From contig NC_081339.1 of assembly GCF_022539665.2 (NCBI RefSeq), forward strand, positions 9,359,367-9,423,366: DNA of 64,000 nt. The letters run 5' to 3'. Of this stretch, positions 23,703 to 35,513 are shown piece by piece. This DNA comes from Daphnia carinata (lineage: Eukaryota; Arthropoda; Branchiopoda; Diplostraca; Daphniidae). How positions within the stretch are numbered: the first letter of the stretch is position 1; every line of letters starts with the position of its first letter. A program made the translations under genes and the position numbers. The notes under the pieces were generated by a model that worked only from the letters and a program-made list of their open reading frames with translations, made no database searches and had not been told where the DNA came from.

Positions 23703-23960
23703 AAAAAAAAAAGAAAACAAATTGAAAAAAATAATAATAATAAGTGAAAAACACAAGGCATTAAAAGAAAGTAGTATATTACATATATCAAAGTAAAAAT
23801 ACAAACACAGCAAGTCAAACAGTAATAGACAAAAACAATAAATAAAGCTTATAGTAGGATAGTTCTGCTCTAATAGACACCTAATACAATACCCCATTTA
23901 AAAGATAACCCAAATAAAAGGCCGAGCTAATGATGAAAAGCCGACAAACCAAATGGATAC
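23453..23960 (+). other. Spacer between env and the ankyrin gene
   Basis: AT-rich, with an A-run followed by (TA)n at about 23657-23695. No gene beyond a short ORF tail at 23460-23649. It ends at the internal promoter. Confidence 0.6.
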
Positions 23961-23997
23961 TATAAAAGATGATGTACACTAACACTAACTTCAGTTT
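23961..23997 (+). promoter_or_regulatory. Internal promoter of the ankyrin gene (TATA + TCAGT initiator)
   Basis: TATAAAAG at 23961-23968 and TCAGTTT at 23991-23997. The initiator A (23993) is 32 bases after the first T of the TATA box, the canonical arthropod arrangement. The resulting leader would be 91 nt to the ATG at 24084. Seen in sequence; activity is inferred. Confidence 0.7.
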
Positions 23998-24083
23998 GGA
24001 AACAAATCTTAGCAAGAGTCAACAGACACTTCAAACAACTCCTGACTTTCTTCAATTCCTAACCTACTATCCCTAAGACCAAG

Positions 24084-25619
24084 ATGTCGTCTACAATCAA
24101 CAACGAACGGAATCCAATCAAACAGGAACGCCCGTGCTGGGTTGAAGATCTAGTAAACGACTGGATAGGAACCGATGAAACTCAACAAGCCATAAAAATC
24201 GAGAAAGGACCGACGTCTGACATAGGGCCTGATTTGTGCACTGAAGTAGAAATCGCGAAACACGAAATAGAGGAAAGTGGTGACGATGACCCAAATTGGC
24301 AAAAAAAAATTATTGAGCAAATCAAGAAGGACGGAGATATCGCGGACAGCGACGCAATGACAGTAGAACTGCCAGACATGCACCGCAATCGGGACGAGAA
24401 ACAGTCAAATTGCAATCACAGTAAAGGTGAACCGCCCCAAGAAAACACAAATGAAGGTGAAGAATCCATTAGTAGCGAATACGACGATGGACACTACACC
24501 ACGTCAATGGAAGACAGTAGCAGCGACAACGACGATGTGTATCATAAGACCGGAAGCTTTGAAAGTACTTCAAGCGCTGAGCCGTACGAATATGACGACG
24601 AAGAAAGTGTGTTTCACAGTGACGACGATCGGAGTAAGATGGGACACAGAGGTGATTACTACGACACACCCGCAAGCAACGAAGAAGGAGGACTAAACCA
24701 CGCCCAAAAAGAGCACATCACTCGCAGTTGCTGTAACTGCATGCTAAAGACCTTCCCTCCTTTAGCGGCCGGCGATGCAGCCAATCAACGCATCGAGAGG
24801 CTAGCCACTATAGCAGCCGAACGAGGACAGTTCGTCTTCGAGATAATCAACGCCCCTCGAGAAACGCTTAGAAAATTTCTGAAAGGAAAAGAAGAGGAGG
24901 GAAGAGCAACAGGGAGGAGCGTGGGAAGCTTGTTGGATACAAAATTCCCAAACGGAAGAACCATGCTCCACGAAAGTGTAAATAAGAAAAGATACGACGT
25001 CACGGAACTATTATTGACTTTCGGCGCAAACATCGACATCACAGAAAAGGGTGTAACAATAGCTCACCGAGCCGCCGCAGACAACAACGAACACTTACTC
25101 AGAACCCTGTCATTCCACAGGTGTCAGTTTAGCGAATGGAACTGTCTAGGGGAAACTTCCCTAATGGTGGCCATCGCATTAAAAAACGAAGAAAGCATCG
25201 GTTTTTTGTGGATAACTCCACTGATAAAACAGTTAAGTCACGATGGAGAAACGATCCTACACTATGCAGCGAGATTCAACAGCAAGAAAGAATATGTAAA
25301 CAGTGCATGCATGCACGGTGTAAACATCAACCAAAAATCTCTGACGCGCCATGAAACGGCCCTTATTGTAGCCGTACGATATGGGAACCCCAAGATAATT
25401 GAAGTGCTGTTAAGGAACGGCGCGAGATATGACGAACCAGACTATCTTGGAAATTACGCCACGGATTACATCGGCGAAAGAGAAGAAATAGCTAAAGTAT
25501 TCCTTAACAGAAATACAACACCGAGGAGAAAAGGCCAGAAAACGCTGATAATTCACTACGACCGAGAAAGAAGCTGCAAGAGAAGGAGAGGAGCCGGTTC
25601 AGCGTCGGAAGAAGATTAA
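24084..25619 (+). CDS. Ankyrin-repeat accessory protein of Gypsy-1
   Basis: Intact 511-aa ORF, sense strand, between env and the 3' LTR. Residues 1-210 are acidic and Ser-rich with low complexity (ESGDDDPNW; SSDNDD). A short Cys pair motif (SCCNCML) lies near residue 215. Residues about 288-475 hold four to five ankyrin-type helical repeats (NGRTMLHESV...VTELLLTFGANID; GETILHYAARFN; TALIVAVRYGNPKIIEVLL). The C-terminus is basic (KRRRGAG), a possible nuclear signal, then SASEED. Ankyrin repeats are protein-binding modules; IkB-like and viral ankyrin proteins share the acidic-N/ankyrin layout, but no specific target can be read. Not a standard Gypsy gene. It stays open while env has decayed, and it has its own promoter. 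Confidence 0.88.
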   Translation: MSSTINNERNPIKQERPCWVEDLVNDWIGTDETQQAIKIEKGPTSDIGPDLCTEVEIAKHEIEESGDDDPNWQKKIIEQIKKDGDIADSDAMTVELPDMHRNRDEKQSNCNHSKGEPPQENTNEGEESISSEYDDGHYTTSMEDSSSDNDDVYHKTGSFESTSSAEPYEYDDEESVFHSDDDRSKMGHRGDYYDTPASNEEGGLNHAQKEHITRSCCNCMLKTFPPLAAGDAANQRIERLATIAAERGQFVFEIINAPRETLRKFLKGKEEEGRATGRSVGSLLDTKFPNGRTMLHESVNKKRYDVTELLLTFGANIDITEKGVTIAHRAAADNNEHLLRTLSFHRCQFSEWNCLGETSLMVAIALKNEESIGFLWITPLIKQLSHDGETILHYAARFNSKKEYVNSACMHGVNINQKSLTRHETALIVAVRYGNPKIIEVLLRNGARYDEPDYLGNYATDYIGEREEIAKVFLNRNTTPRRKGQKTLIIHYDRERSCKRRRGAGSASEED

Positions 25620-25856
25620 CTACAAGAATCGCCGCACCCACCAAGTAGAACTCAGAGTACAATATTAAAATAAATAAATGCTAGATATCTTGAAAACGTT
25701 CGGGGCCCTAGATTTAGTTTTAAAAAAAAAAAAAAAAATGTAACTCGTTGACGTTAAAGTGTTTAGTTCCCATTTGTATACGCCTAGGGCATAAGAAATA
25801 TCTAGTGTGTAGTATGGAGTTGGAGGACCAACTCTTATCGATAAAGGGGGAAGGAA
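25620..25856 (+). promoter_or_regulatory. 3' untranslated stretch with polypurine tract at 25843-25856
   Basis: An AAATAAATAAA-like signal follows the ankyrin stop (about 25664-25677), then an A-run. The last 14 bases before the 3' LTR are AAAGGGGGAAGGAA, a good plus-strand primer (PPT). Confidence 0.75.
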
Positions 25857-26221
25857 TGTAATGAGTCAATATACACTTTCATGTACACTTGGCGGTAGCC
25901 TATGCTATCCTTGACGTAGGTGCGACGCGTAGTGTATACACTACGTCACCACCTATTGAATAGGAGCCGCTCTGAGTATGTTTAGCGCAGCGCCTCTATG
26001 GCACGGAGCTGGGTATGGCGCGTGGAATACAGCCATCGCGCCATGACCTTGTCACGCTCCCGCCGGCTAAGCGTGATGCTAATTATCACCATGACGTGCG
26101 CTGCTGTAGCCCCTTACTGGTATATAGACCCGTGTTTCTTAATCATTAATCGGAGTTGCCTTTGCTCTGCCACTGTGTGCACTTGTACTGGGGTATAATA
26201 AACGGTTATGAGAACCTTACA
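25857..26221 (+). repeat. Gypsy-1 3' LTR
   Basis: 365 bp, same ends as the 5' LTR with about 10 substitutions. The TATA box here is TATATAGA rather than TATATAAA. GTAGTGTATACACTAC (25929-25944) is a perfect 16-bp palindrome, which the 5' LTR copy breaks by one base. Confidence 0.93.
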
Positions 26222-27786
26222 ACACTATATTCCCATTGAATACACGTATATTTGATGCTGTTTGAATGTAGATATTGAAACTGATTCTATAACACTGCAT
26301 TCACATTGGATACACCTATATTTGATGCTGTTTGAATGTAGATATTGAAACTGATTCAATAACACTATATTCACATTGAATACACGTATATTTGAAGCTG
26401 TTTGAATGTAGATATTGAAACTCACTGTATCACACTATATTCACATTGAACACATGTATATTTGATGCTGTTTGAATGTAGATATTGAAACTGATTCTAT
26501 AACACTATATTCACATTGAATACACGTATATTTGATGCTGTTTGAATGTAGATATTGAAACTGATTCTATAACACTATATTCACATTGAATACACATATA
26601 TTTGATGCTGTTTGAATGTAGATATTGAAACTCACTGTATCACACTATATTCACATCGAATACACGTATATTTGATGCTGTTTGAATGTAGATCATGAAA
26701 CTGATTCTATAACACTATATTCACATTGAATACGCGTAAATTTCATGCTGTTTGAATGTAGATATTGAAACTGATTCTATAACACTATATTCACATTGAA
26801 TACACATATATTTGATGCTGTTTGAATGTAGATATTGAAACTCACTGTATCACACTATATTCACATTGAATACACGTATATTTGGTGTTGTTTGAATGTA
26901 GATATTGAAACTGATTCTATAACACTAGATTCACATTGAATACACGTATATTTGATGCTGTTTGAATGTAAATATTGAAACTTACTCTATCATACTATAT
27001 TCACATTGAATATACGTATATTTCATGCTGTTTGAATGTAGATATTGAAACTGATTCTATAACACTATATTCACACTGAATACACGTATATTTGATGCTG
27101 TTTGAATGTAGATATTGAAACTCACTGTATTATACTATATTCACATTGAATACACGTATATTTGATGCTGTTTGAATGTAGAAATTGAAACTCACTGTAT
27201 CACACTATATTCACATTGAATACACGTATATTTGATACTGTTTGAATGTACATATTGAAACTGATTCTATAACACTATATTAACATTGAATACACGTATA
27301 TTTGATGCTGTTTGAAGGTAGATATTGAAACTGATTCTATAACACTATATTCACATTGAATACAGGTATATTTGATGCTGTTTGAATTTAGATATTGAAA
27401 CTCACTGTATCACACTATATTCACATTGAATACACGTATATTTGATGTTGTTTTAATGTAGATATTGAAACTCACTGTATCACACTATATTCACATTGAA
27501 TACACATATATTTGATGCTGTTTGAATGTAGATCATGAAACTGATTCTATAACACTATATTGACATTGAATACACGTATATTTGATGATGTTTGAATGTA
27601 GATATTGAAACTCACTGTATCACACTATATTCACATTGAATACACGTATATTTGATACTGTTTGAATGTAGATCATGAAACTGATTCTATAACACTATAT
27701 TCAAATTGAATACACGTATATTTGATGCTGTTTGAATGTAGATATTGAAACTGATTTTATAACACTATATTCACATTGAATACACG
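26222..27786 (+). repeat. 70-bp satellite, block 1 (about 22 copies)
   Basis: Head-to-tail units of 70 bp containing ACACGTATATTTGATGCTG, TTTGAATGTAGATATTGAAA and then one of two variants: CTGATTCTATAACAC (A) or CTCACTGTATCACAC (B). Copies here carry scattered substitutions and mix A and B. Begins directly at the Gypsy-1 LTR and ends at the Copia target site. Confidence 0.97.
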
Positions 27787-28085
27787 TGTTGAGAATAAAG
27801 ATCAGAAGCACTAATTCAAATATGCAACCATTACCTTATTAGTTCCCAAAGCTCGTGAATAAATACATTATCTCTAATGCAACTATGTATTACATACCCT
27901 AAAGAGCTTTACCACTTGCAGCAACAATTAATATGAAGAAGTGTGCGACAGAAGCTATTTACAATCGACAGTAGCAGACGACATCGACACCGAGGCTAAA
28001 AAGCACTCTGTTACTCATGCGCAATATTTGTAAAATAAAATAAGAAGATATGATAAGGGTTTGTCATATTTATTTAATATCAACA
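27787..28085 (-). repeat. Copia 3' LTR
   Basis: 299 bp. Adjacent to it on the inner side, 28086-28095 reads CTCTCCCTCA on the plus strand, i.e. a GAGGGAGAG polypurine tract in element sense. Confidence 0.92.
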
Positions 28086-28222
28086 CTCTCCCTCAAACCT
28101 TTATTGATCTAATCAGACAGCTTCCCTACACCGATCCTGCTTCTCATCTTACCAAAGGCTGTTGCTGCTAGTCGCTTTGTAAATATATCAGCAAGTTGGT
28201 TTTCAGTTCCTACGAATTGAAC

Positions 28223-29929
28223 TTATATAATATTGTTTGCAGCCTGTTCCTTAATCCAATGCCATCTTAGTTGAATATGCTTAGTTCTCTGATTAAATTC
28301 AGCATTGTAAACCAGCCGAACAGCCGCTTGGTTCTCATAGTATAGTGGCACCTTCTTTTGTTCCTCACCAGTTAAGTCTTGCAGTAGGTAACTCAGCCAG
28401 ACAGCGGTTATTGCGGCTTCACAAGTAGATGTATATTCTGCTTCAGTTGTCCAGAGGGCAGTACAAGGTTGCTTCTTGCTTTCCCAGGCTACTGGCTTAC
28501 CATGGAAAAAGAAAATGCTACCAGACGTAGATTTACGGTCGTTGATATCTACAGCAAAATCAGCATCCGAATATCCAACAAGTCCGATTCTGTCTCCGCC
28601 GACCCAAATGCCATAGTCTTTCGTTCCCTTGAGATATCCGGCTATGTTGACAACTGCTTGCCAGTGCTCAGCTTTAGGATTTTGACCATACCTTGCAACT
28701 TGGCCAACAGCATATGCAAGATTTGGGCGCGTTTGCAGAGCCAAATAGAGAAGAGCGCCAACTGGTTCCCGGTAGTGCTCAATTGTCTCTCCCTCGCTCT
28801 TCGACTTTAAGTGGGAGCTGAGACGCACATTTGGGTCTGCGGGAACAGCTTTTGGCTTTACATTCTTCATCCAAATCTTCCTACCAGTTTTTCAACTACA
28901 TGCAGTTGTGACATAAATATTCTTTTCTTCTGGCGATCACGATTGATGTTGATGCCGATAAATCGCGTGGGGGGTAGCGAATGGATCTGAAATTCCTCCC
29001 CAAGGTTTGATCTAATATCAATTAGAACCTGCATTTTGTTGCTTCCGAAAATAGCACCGTCCACATGAATTACATCAAAAGTGGTCTCATCCTTTGTTCT
29101 TCGAACGTAGACACACCTATCCGCGGTATTGTTTTTCAATCCGAATTTAAGTAGAACATCGTCGAATTTCTTGAACCACAGTCGAGGTGCTTGCTTAAGG
29201 CCATACAATGATTTGTTTAGCTTGCAAACAAAAATTTTCTTTTCCGGGAACTATAAAACCCCTTGGTTGTCTCATGTAGATATGTTTATCTAGTTTAGCG
29301 TATAAGAATGCTGTCTTAATATCAAACTGGATCAACTCTAGATCCAGCGATGCGATTTCGGCCAATGTAGCTTTCACTGACTCACTGTGTGGAACCAGGG
29401 CAAAAGTTTCTTATTAATCGATGCCGTATCTTTGTCTTGATCCCATTGCAACAAATCTGCCTTTGTACACTTCAGGTATTCCTTCATACGCTGGTTTTAA
29501 TTTTCCAATCATTTTGCAGTTGATAGCTGTGCATCCTTCCGGACGAAGTACGAGTTCCCATGTCTGGTTTTCCATGAGTGAATTATACTCCTTTCCGTAT
29601 GCTTCCCTCCATTTATCGGATTCTGGAGAGGCTTGGGCGTCTTGATAGCTTTGGGGTTCAAAGGGTTCAGTAAACAAGGCTGACGCATGCTTCTTTATGA
29701 AAGATGCAATGAGTCCTATTTTTGCAAGAGGTCTTCCTGGAGACTGTCGGAATTCACTGTATCTTGCGTTGTATTGTTTTTGACGAAAGGATCTGCGGGG
29801 TAGCTGGATTGGTTGTTCTACTCGTTGGGCTGGAATCTCATTTCCTTGAGTGAAGACGAACTCATTCATATCAACCAGTGGGTCATTTTCTACGACTATT
29901 GGATGTTGGTAATCGTTTTCCTGTTCCAC
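28223..29929 (-). pseudogene. pol: Copia reverse transcriptase-RNase H, broken
   Basis: Read on the minus strand from 29929: RT start (SPESDKWREAYGKEYNSLME, NQTWELVLRPEG), then ELIQFDIKTAFLYAKLDKHI, a MYGLKQAPRLWFKKFD segment, and the C-terminal connection/RNase H (GYSDADFAVDINDRKSTSG; WTTEAEYTSTCEA; KHIQLRWHWIKEQ). The frame changes between 29414 and 29377 and near 29195-29208 and 28867. In the stretch where the RT catalytic motif is expected, the reading VIHVDGAIFGS is seen instead of a YVDD-type motif. This copy cannot make an active enzyme. Confidence 0.9.
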
Positions 29930-30015
29930 TTCCAGTTATGGATCAACACGCAGTTTTTGATTTTCATTATTTGTTTCATCTTCTCCCTTTTCCATTGATT
30001 GGACCTGATCATAAA

Positions 30016-31012
30016 TCAACTCCCTGTCATGATCTTGAACGTTCGCCGAAGCCATGTTTTCAGCTCCAATATCGGCTCAGTTAATTCCTGAACCGGCTCT
30101 AGCAGGCCAAGTATCTCTGTTGTGAGAAGGATTTGGTCAAATAGATTGCTTTCGTTTTGTTTCGATTCGTCACTGAAGTCATTCATCAGTAAATCTTCGT
30201 TAAATATGACGTCACGACTCTTGAAGAATTTTCTAAACACTGGTTCCCATAAGACCCAGCTCTTTGTTTCTTCGCCATAGCCTACTAACCAACATGGCAC
30301 TGCCTTAGAATCCAGTTTTTTCCTTAAACAGTCAGGGATATGCGCATAGGCTCTACAACCTATCACCCGTAGATTCTCGATGTTAGGTTTTCTTTTGTAG
30401 AATAATTCGAATGGAGTCTTGGTAGATGAACCCGAGAGTGTGCGATTCAAGATATAGATAGAGCTCCGCAGAAATTCACCCCCTAATTCCAATACTCGTT
30501 TGTTTCCTTTTAGTAATACATTTGAAGGATTGTTCCTGCTTATGTAGAGAGCGCTCCGCGTAGACTCCATGGCAGTGCGATTCAACCTCTCACTCACTCC
30601 GTTTTGCTGTGGCGTATAGCGATTTGTTGTTTGATGCATGATGCCACGTCCTTCTCGCCAGCTTTCATTCTTCTTATACTCCCCACCTTGGTCTGTTCTT
30701 AGAATCTTTACCTTCTTTCCCGTACTTGCTTCTGAAATGCTACAAACTTAACAAAGCTGTCGCCGGCTTCTGATTTGCTTTTCATGACGTAGACCTTAGT
30801 CCAACCACTAAATCATCTTTGAATAATGCAAAGCAGGTCTCTCCACTCGGTGTTGAGATGTTAACAAAAACCGACATCAGAGTGAAGGATTTCACCGACT
30901 TCTTTGGATCTGATACGGCCTGTCGGAAATGGAGATCTGTGCATTTTTCCGAAAGTTCATCCTTCACGCAGGTCGTGTTCCATGTTTTCCTTCTTAAGCG
31001 ATTAACCCTCAA
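30016..31012 (-). pseudogene. pol: Copia integrase, broken
   Basis: The minus-strand fragment 31012-30782 holds the pre-integrase/start of the core (STPSGETCFALFKDDLVVG). 30720-30640 reads a DQGGEY-type motif and 30639-30016 the rest of the core and C-terminal part (QQNGVSERLNRTAMESTRSA; TPFELFYKRKPNIENLRVIG). Frame breaks separate these pieces near 30780 and 30640. Identification as Copia integrase is secure; function is lost. Confidence 0.88.
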
Positions 31013-31169
31013 CAGAGATACTTGATATCATCTTTAGAATCATTTTGTTATTTTTATCCTGTGCCACAATCAGCAAGATAATCTTCAAATTCAAAATTAT
31101 GTCAAAAATAACTTCATTTTAGAAAACATTATGGGAATATTAATTTCTTCACATCCCGAAATCAATAGT

Positions 31170-31580
31170 GTTATAATCTTCACCTTAGGGGTGGAATCCA
31201 GCAGAATAGCATCATAATATACTCTAGTCACTTAGTAAGTGAAGATTAATCTTTTTTTTTCAAAGTCAATTCAAAAAAAATTGTGTTTCAAAGTTTCATG
31301 TAGCCTTCCCATCACCATGTTGGTGGAATCCATTAGAATAACTTGAGGAATTAGATCACTGTAATAAAACCACCACCATATCGGTGGCATTCGTTAAAAT
31401 GACTACGTAAACTTCTTTGTGATGCAACAATCACCATATTGGTGGGATCCATGAAATCAACGTCACAAAATTCATTGTGGAATACTCGTCATCTGTTTAG
31501 TGGAATACACATGACCTGTTCGGTGGAATACTCATCACCTGTTTGGTGGAATACACATCACCTGTTCGGTGGAATACTCT
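31170..31580 (-). repeat. Hairpin-forming short repeats in the Copia leader
   Basis: About eight units built on CACC-(5)-GGTGGAATAC or CACC-(5)-GGTGGAATCC occur at about 31182, 31312, 31371, 31431, 31488, 31513, 31540 and 31566 (plus-strand reading). The last four are in tandem at 26-27-bp spacing. Each unit can fold as a short hairpin. They occupy the position of the missing gag/protease genes. Confidence 0.75.
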
Positions 31581-31824
31581 TCATCAAACAACTATTAAGC
31601 CAACTGCTTCTATAATGCCTGTAAAAACTAACGTTTAGTTATATTATATTAATTACCTCTGCTCGCCTAAGAACTTGTATGAGCAAACATTTTTCATTTC
31701 ATCCTATTCAGTTTCTGTATGACATCATATTTCCTTGAGGAAATTTCATTCCATTAAAAATTGGAGTAATCCCTCAGTTTGTAAGTAGATAAATTTTGAG
31801 TGGCAATTTAACAAACAAATAATA

Positions 31825-31838
31825 CTGGGCCCATAACC
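31825..31838 (-). promoter_or_regulatory. Copia primer binding site (initiator tRNA-Met internal)
   Basis: Immediately inside the 5' LTR; in element sense it reads GGTTATGGGCCCAG. This is complementary to the anticodon region of initiator tRNA-Met, the half-tRNA primer used by Copia elements (established knowledge). Confidence 0.9.
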
Positions 31839-32137
31839 TGTTGAGAATAAAGATCAGAAGCACTAATTCAAATATGCAACCATTACCTTATTAGTTCCCA
31901 AAGCTCGTGAATAAATACATTATCTCTAATGCAACTATGTATTACATACCCTAAAGAGCTTTACCACTTGCAGCAACAATTAATATGAAGAACTGTGCGA
32001 CAGAAGCTATTTACAATCGACAGTAGCAGACGACATCGACACCGAGGCTAAACAGCACTCTGTTACTCATGCGCAATATTTGTAAAATAAAATAGGAAGA
32101 TAAGATAAGGGTTTGTCATATTTATTTAATATCAACA
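31839..32137 (-). repeat. Copia 5' LTR
   Basis: 299 bp, about four substitutions from the other LTR (near 1.3%). Right target duplication ACACG follows at 32138-32142 and the satellite continues in phase. Confidence 0.92.
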
Positions 32138-35100
32138 ACACGTATATTTGATGCTGTTTGAATGTAGATATTGAAACTGAATCTATAACACTATATTCAC
32201 ATTGAATACACGTATATTTGATTCTATTTGAATGTAGATATTGAAACTGGTTCTATAACACTATATTCACATTGACTACAAGTATATTTGATACTGTTCG
32301 AATGTAGATATTGGAACTCACTGTATCACACTATATTCACATTAATACACGTATATTTGATGCTGTTTGAATGTAGATATTGAAACTGATTCTATAACAC
32401 TATATTCACATTGAATACACGTATATTTGATGCTGTTTGAATGTAGATATTGAAACTTACTGTATCATACTATATTCACATTGAATATACGTATATTTGA
32501 TTCTGTTTGAATGTAGATATTGAAACTGATTCTATAACACTATATTCACATTGAATACACGTATATTTGATGCTGTTTGAATGTACATATTGAAACTCAC
32601 TGTATCACACTATATTCACATTGAATATACGTATATTTGATGCTGTTTGAATGTAGATATTGAAACTCACTGTATCACACTATATTCACATTGAATACAC
32701 GTATATTTATGCTGTTTGAATGTAGATATTGAAAGTCACTGTATCACACTATATTCACATTGAATACACGTATATTTGATGCTGTTTGAATGTAGATATT
32801 GAAACTGATTCTATAACACTATATTCACATTGAATACACGTATATTTGATGCTGTTTGAATGTAGATATTAAAACTCGTTGTATCACACTATATTCACAT
32901 TGAATACACGTATATTTGATGCTGTTTCAATGTAGATATTGAACTCACTGTATCACACCATATTCACATTGAATACACGTATATTTGCTGCATTTTGAAT
33001 GTAGATATTCACATTGTATTCACATTGAATACACGTATATGCTGTTTGAATGTAGATATTAAAACTCACTGTATCACACTATATTCACATTGAACACATG
33101 TATATTTGATGCTGTTTGAATGTAGATATTGAAACTGATTCTATAACACTATATTCACATTGAATACATGTATATTTGATGCTGTTTGAATGTAGATATT
33201 GAAACTGATTCTATAACACTATATTCACATTGAATACATGTATATTTGATGCTGTTTGAATGTAGATATTGAAACTCACTGTATCACACTATATTCACAT
33301 TGAATACAAGTATATTTGATGCTGTTTGAATGTACATATTGAAACTGATTCTATAACACTATATTCACATTGAATACACGTATATTTGATGCTGTTTGAA
33401 TGTAGATATTGAAACTGATTTTATAACACTATATTCACATTGAATACACGTATATTTGATACTGTTTGAATGTAGATATTGAAACTGATTTTATAACACT
33501 ATATTCACATTGAATACACGTATATTTGATGCTGTTTGAATGTAGATATTGAAACTGATTCTATAACACTATATTCACATTGAATACACGTATATACGGA
33601 TATTTGATGCTGTTTGAATGTAGATATTGAAACTGATTCTATAACACTATATTCACATTGAATACACGTATATTTGATGCTGTTTGAATGTAGATATTGA
33701 AAGTGACTGTATAACACTACATTCACATTGAATACACGTATATTTGATGCTGTTTGAATGTAGATATTGAAACTGATTCTATAACACTATATTCACATTG
33801 AATACACGTATATTTGATGCTGTTTGAATGTAGATATTAAAACTCGTTGTATCACACTATATTCACATTGAATACACGTATATTTGATGCTGTTTCAATG
33901 TAGATATTGAAACACACTGTATCACACCATATTCACATTGAATACACGTATATTTGATGCTGTTTGAATGTAGATATTGAAACTGATTCTATAACACTGT
34001 ATTCACATTGAATACATGTATATTTGATGCTGTTTGAATGAAGATATTGAAACTGATTCTGTAACACTATATTCACATTGAATACACGTATATTTGATGC
34101 TGTTTGAATGTAGATATTAAAACTCACTGTATCACACTATATTCACATTGAACACATGTATATTTGATGCTGTTTGAATGTAGATATTGAAACTGATTCT
34201 ATAACACTATATTCACAGTGAATAAACGTATATTTATGCTGTTTGAATGTAGATATTAAAACCCACTGTATCACACTATATTCACATTGAATACACGTAT
34301 ATTTGATGCTATTTCAATGTAGATATTGAAACTCACTGTAACACACTATATTCACATTGAATACACATATATTTGATGCTGTTTGAATGTAGATAGTGAA
34401 ACTGATTCTATAACACTATATTGACATTGAATACACGTATATTTGATGATGTTTGAATGTAGATATTGAAACTGATTCTATAACACTATATTCACATTGA
34501 ATACACGTATATTTGATGCTGTTTTTGAATGTAGATATTGAACTGATTCTATAACACTATATTCACATTGAATACACGTATATTTGATGCTGTTTGAATG
34601 TAGATATTGAACTGATTCTATAACACTATATTCACATTGAATACACGTATATTTGATGCTGTTTGAATGTACATATTGAAACTGATTCTATACCACTATA
34701 TTCACATTGAATACACGTATATTTCATGCTGTTTGAATGTATATATTGAAACTGAATCTATAACACTATATTCACATTGAATACACGTATATTTGATGCT
34801 GTTTGAATGTAGATATTGAAACTGATTCAATAACACTATATTCACATTGAATACACGTATATTTGACGCTGTTTGAATGTAGATATTAAAAGTCACTGTA
34901 TCACACTATATTCACATTGAATACACGTATATTTGAGGCTGTTTGAATGTAGATATTGAAACTCACTGTATCACACTATATTCACATTGAATACACGTAT
35001 ATTTGATGCTGTTTGAATGTAGATATTGAACTGATTTAATAACACTATATTCACATTGAATACACGTATATTTGATTCTGTTTGAATGTAGACATGAAAC

Positions 35101-35513
35101 TGATTCTATAACACTATATTCACATTGAACACACGTATATTTGATGCTGTTTGAATGTAGATCTTGAAACTGATTCAATAACACTATATTCACATTGAAT
35201 ACACGTATATTTGATGCTGTTTGAATGTACATATTGAAACTGATTCTATAACACTATATTCACATTGAATACACGTATATTTGATGCTGTTTGAATGTAG
35301 ATATTGAAACTGATTCTATAACACTATATTCACATTGAATACACGTATATTTGATGCTGTTTGAATGTAGATATTGAACTGATTCTATAACACTATATTC
35401 ACATTGAATACACGTATATTTGATGCTGTTTGAATGTACATATTGAAACTGATTCTATAACACTATATTCACATTCAATACCCGTATATTTTTTGTTGTT
35501 TGAATGTAGATAT
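32138..35513 (+). repeat. 70-bp satellite, block 2 (about 48 copies)
   Basis: Same unit and orientation as block 1, with A and B variants mixed and several indel-bearing units (for example 33000-33045 and 33590-33605). Ends at the Gypsy-2 target site ATAT (35510-35513). Confidence 0.97.

Larger units (their letters stand above)
12883..26221 (+). mobile_element. Gypsy-1: 13.3-kb Ty3/Gypsy-type LTR element with env and an ankyrin gene
   Basis: Two 365-bp LTRs (TG...CA) enclose gag, PR-RT-RNaseH-IN, an env-like glycoprotein and an ankyrin-repeat ORF, in the order RT before IN typical of Gypsy. The LTRs differ at about 10 positions (near 2.7%), so it is not a fresh insertion. No target duplication is visible: the left flank ends ACCT in unique sequence, while the right flank starts ACAC in the 70-bp satellite. 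Damage: a stop at the gag-pol junction and several breaks in env. gag, pol from 16199 and the ankyrin ORF are open. Confidence 0.93.
27787..32137 (-). mobile_element. Ty1/Copia LTR element, internally deleted and degraded
   Basis: 299-bp LTRs at both ends (TGTTGAG...ATCAACA) with about four differences, flanked by the 5-bp duplication ACACG (27782-27786 and 32138-32142) inside satellite. The order IN-RT-RNaseH on the minus strand is that of Copia. The 5' LTR is the right-hand one. The space between it and the integrase is only about 800 bp and holds no gag or protease, so the copy is non-autonomous. Coding parts are broken by stops and frame changes. Confidence 0.94.

Noticed and set aside
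26222..27786. CRISPR-like regular repeats
   Set aside because: The 70-bp units are contiguous with no unique spacers and the sequence is eukaryotic; it is a satellite.
33505..35232. Minus-strand ORFs of 60-90 codons in the satellite
   Set aside because: They are translations of the repeat unit, with frame changing each unit because 70 is not a multiple of three; no start context or conservation.
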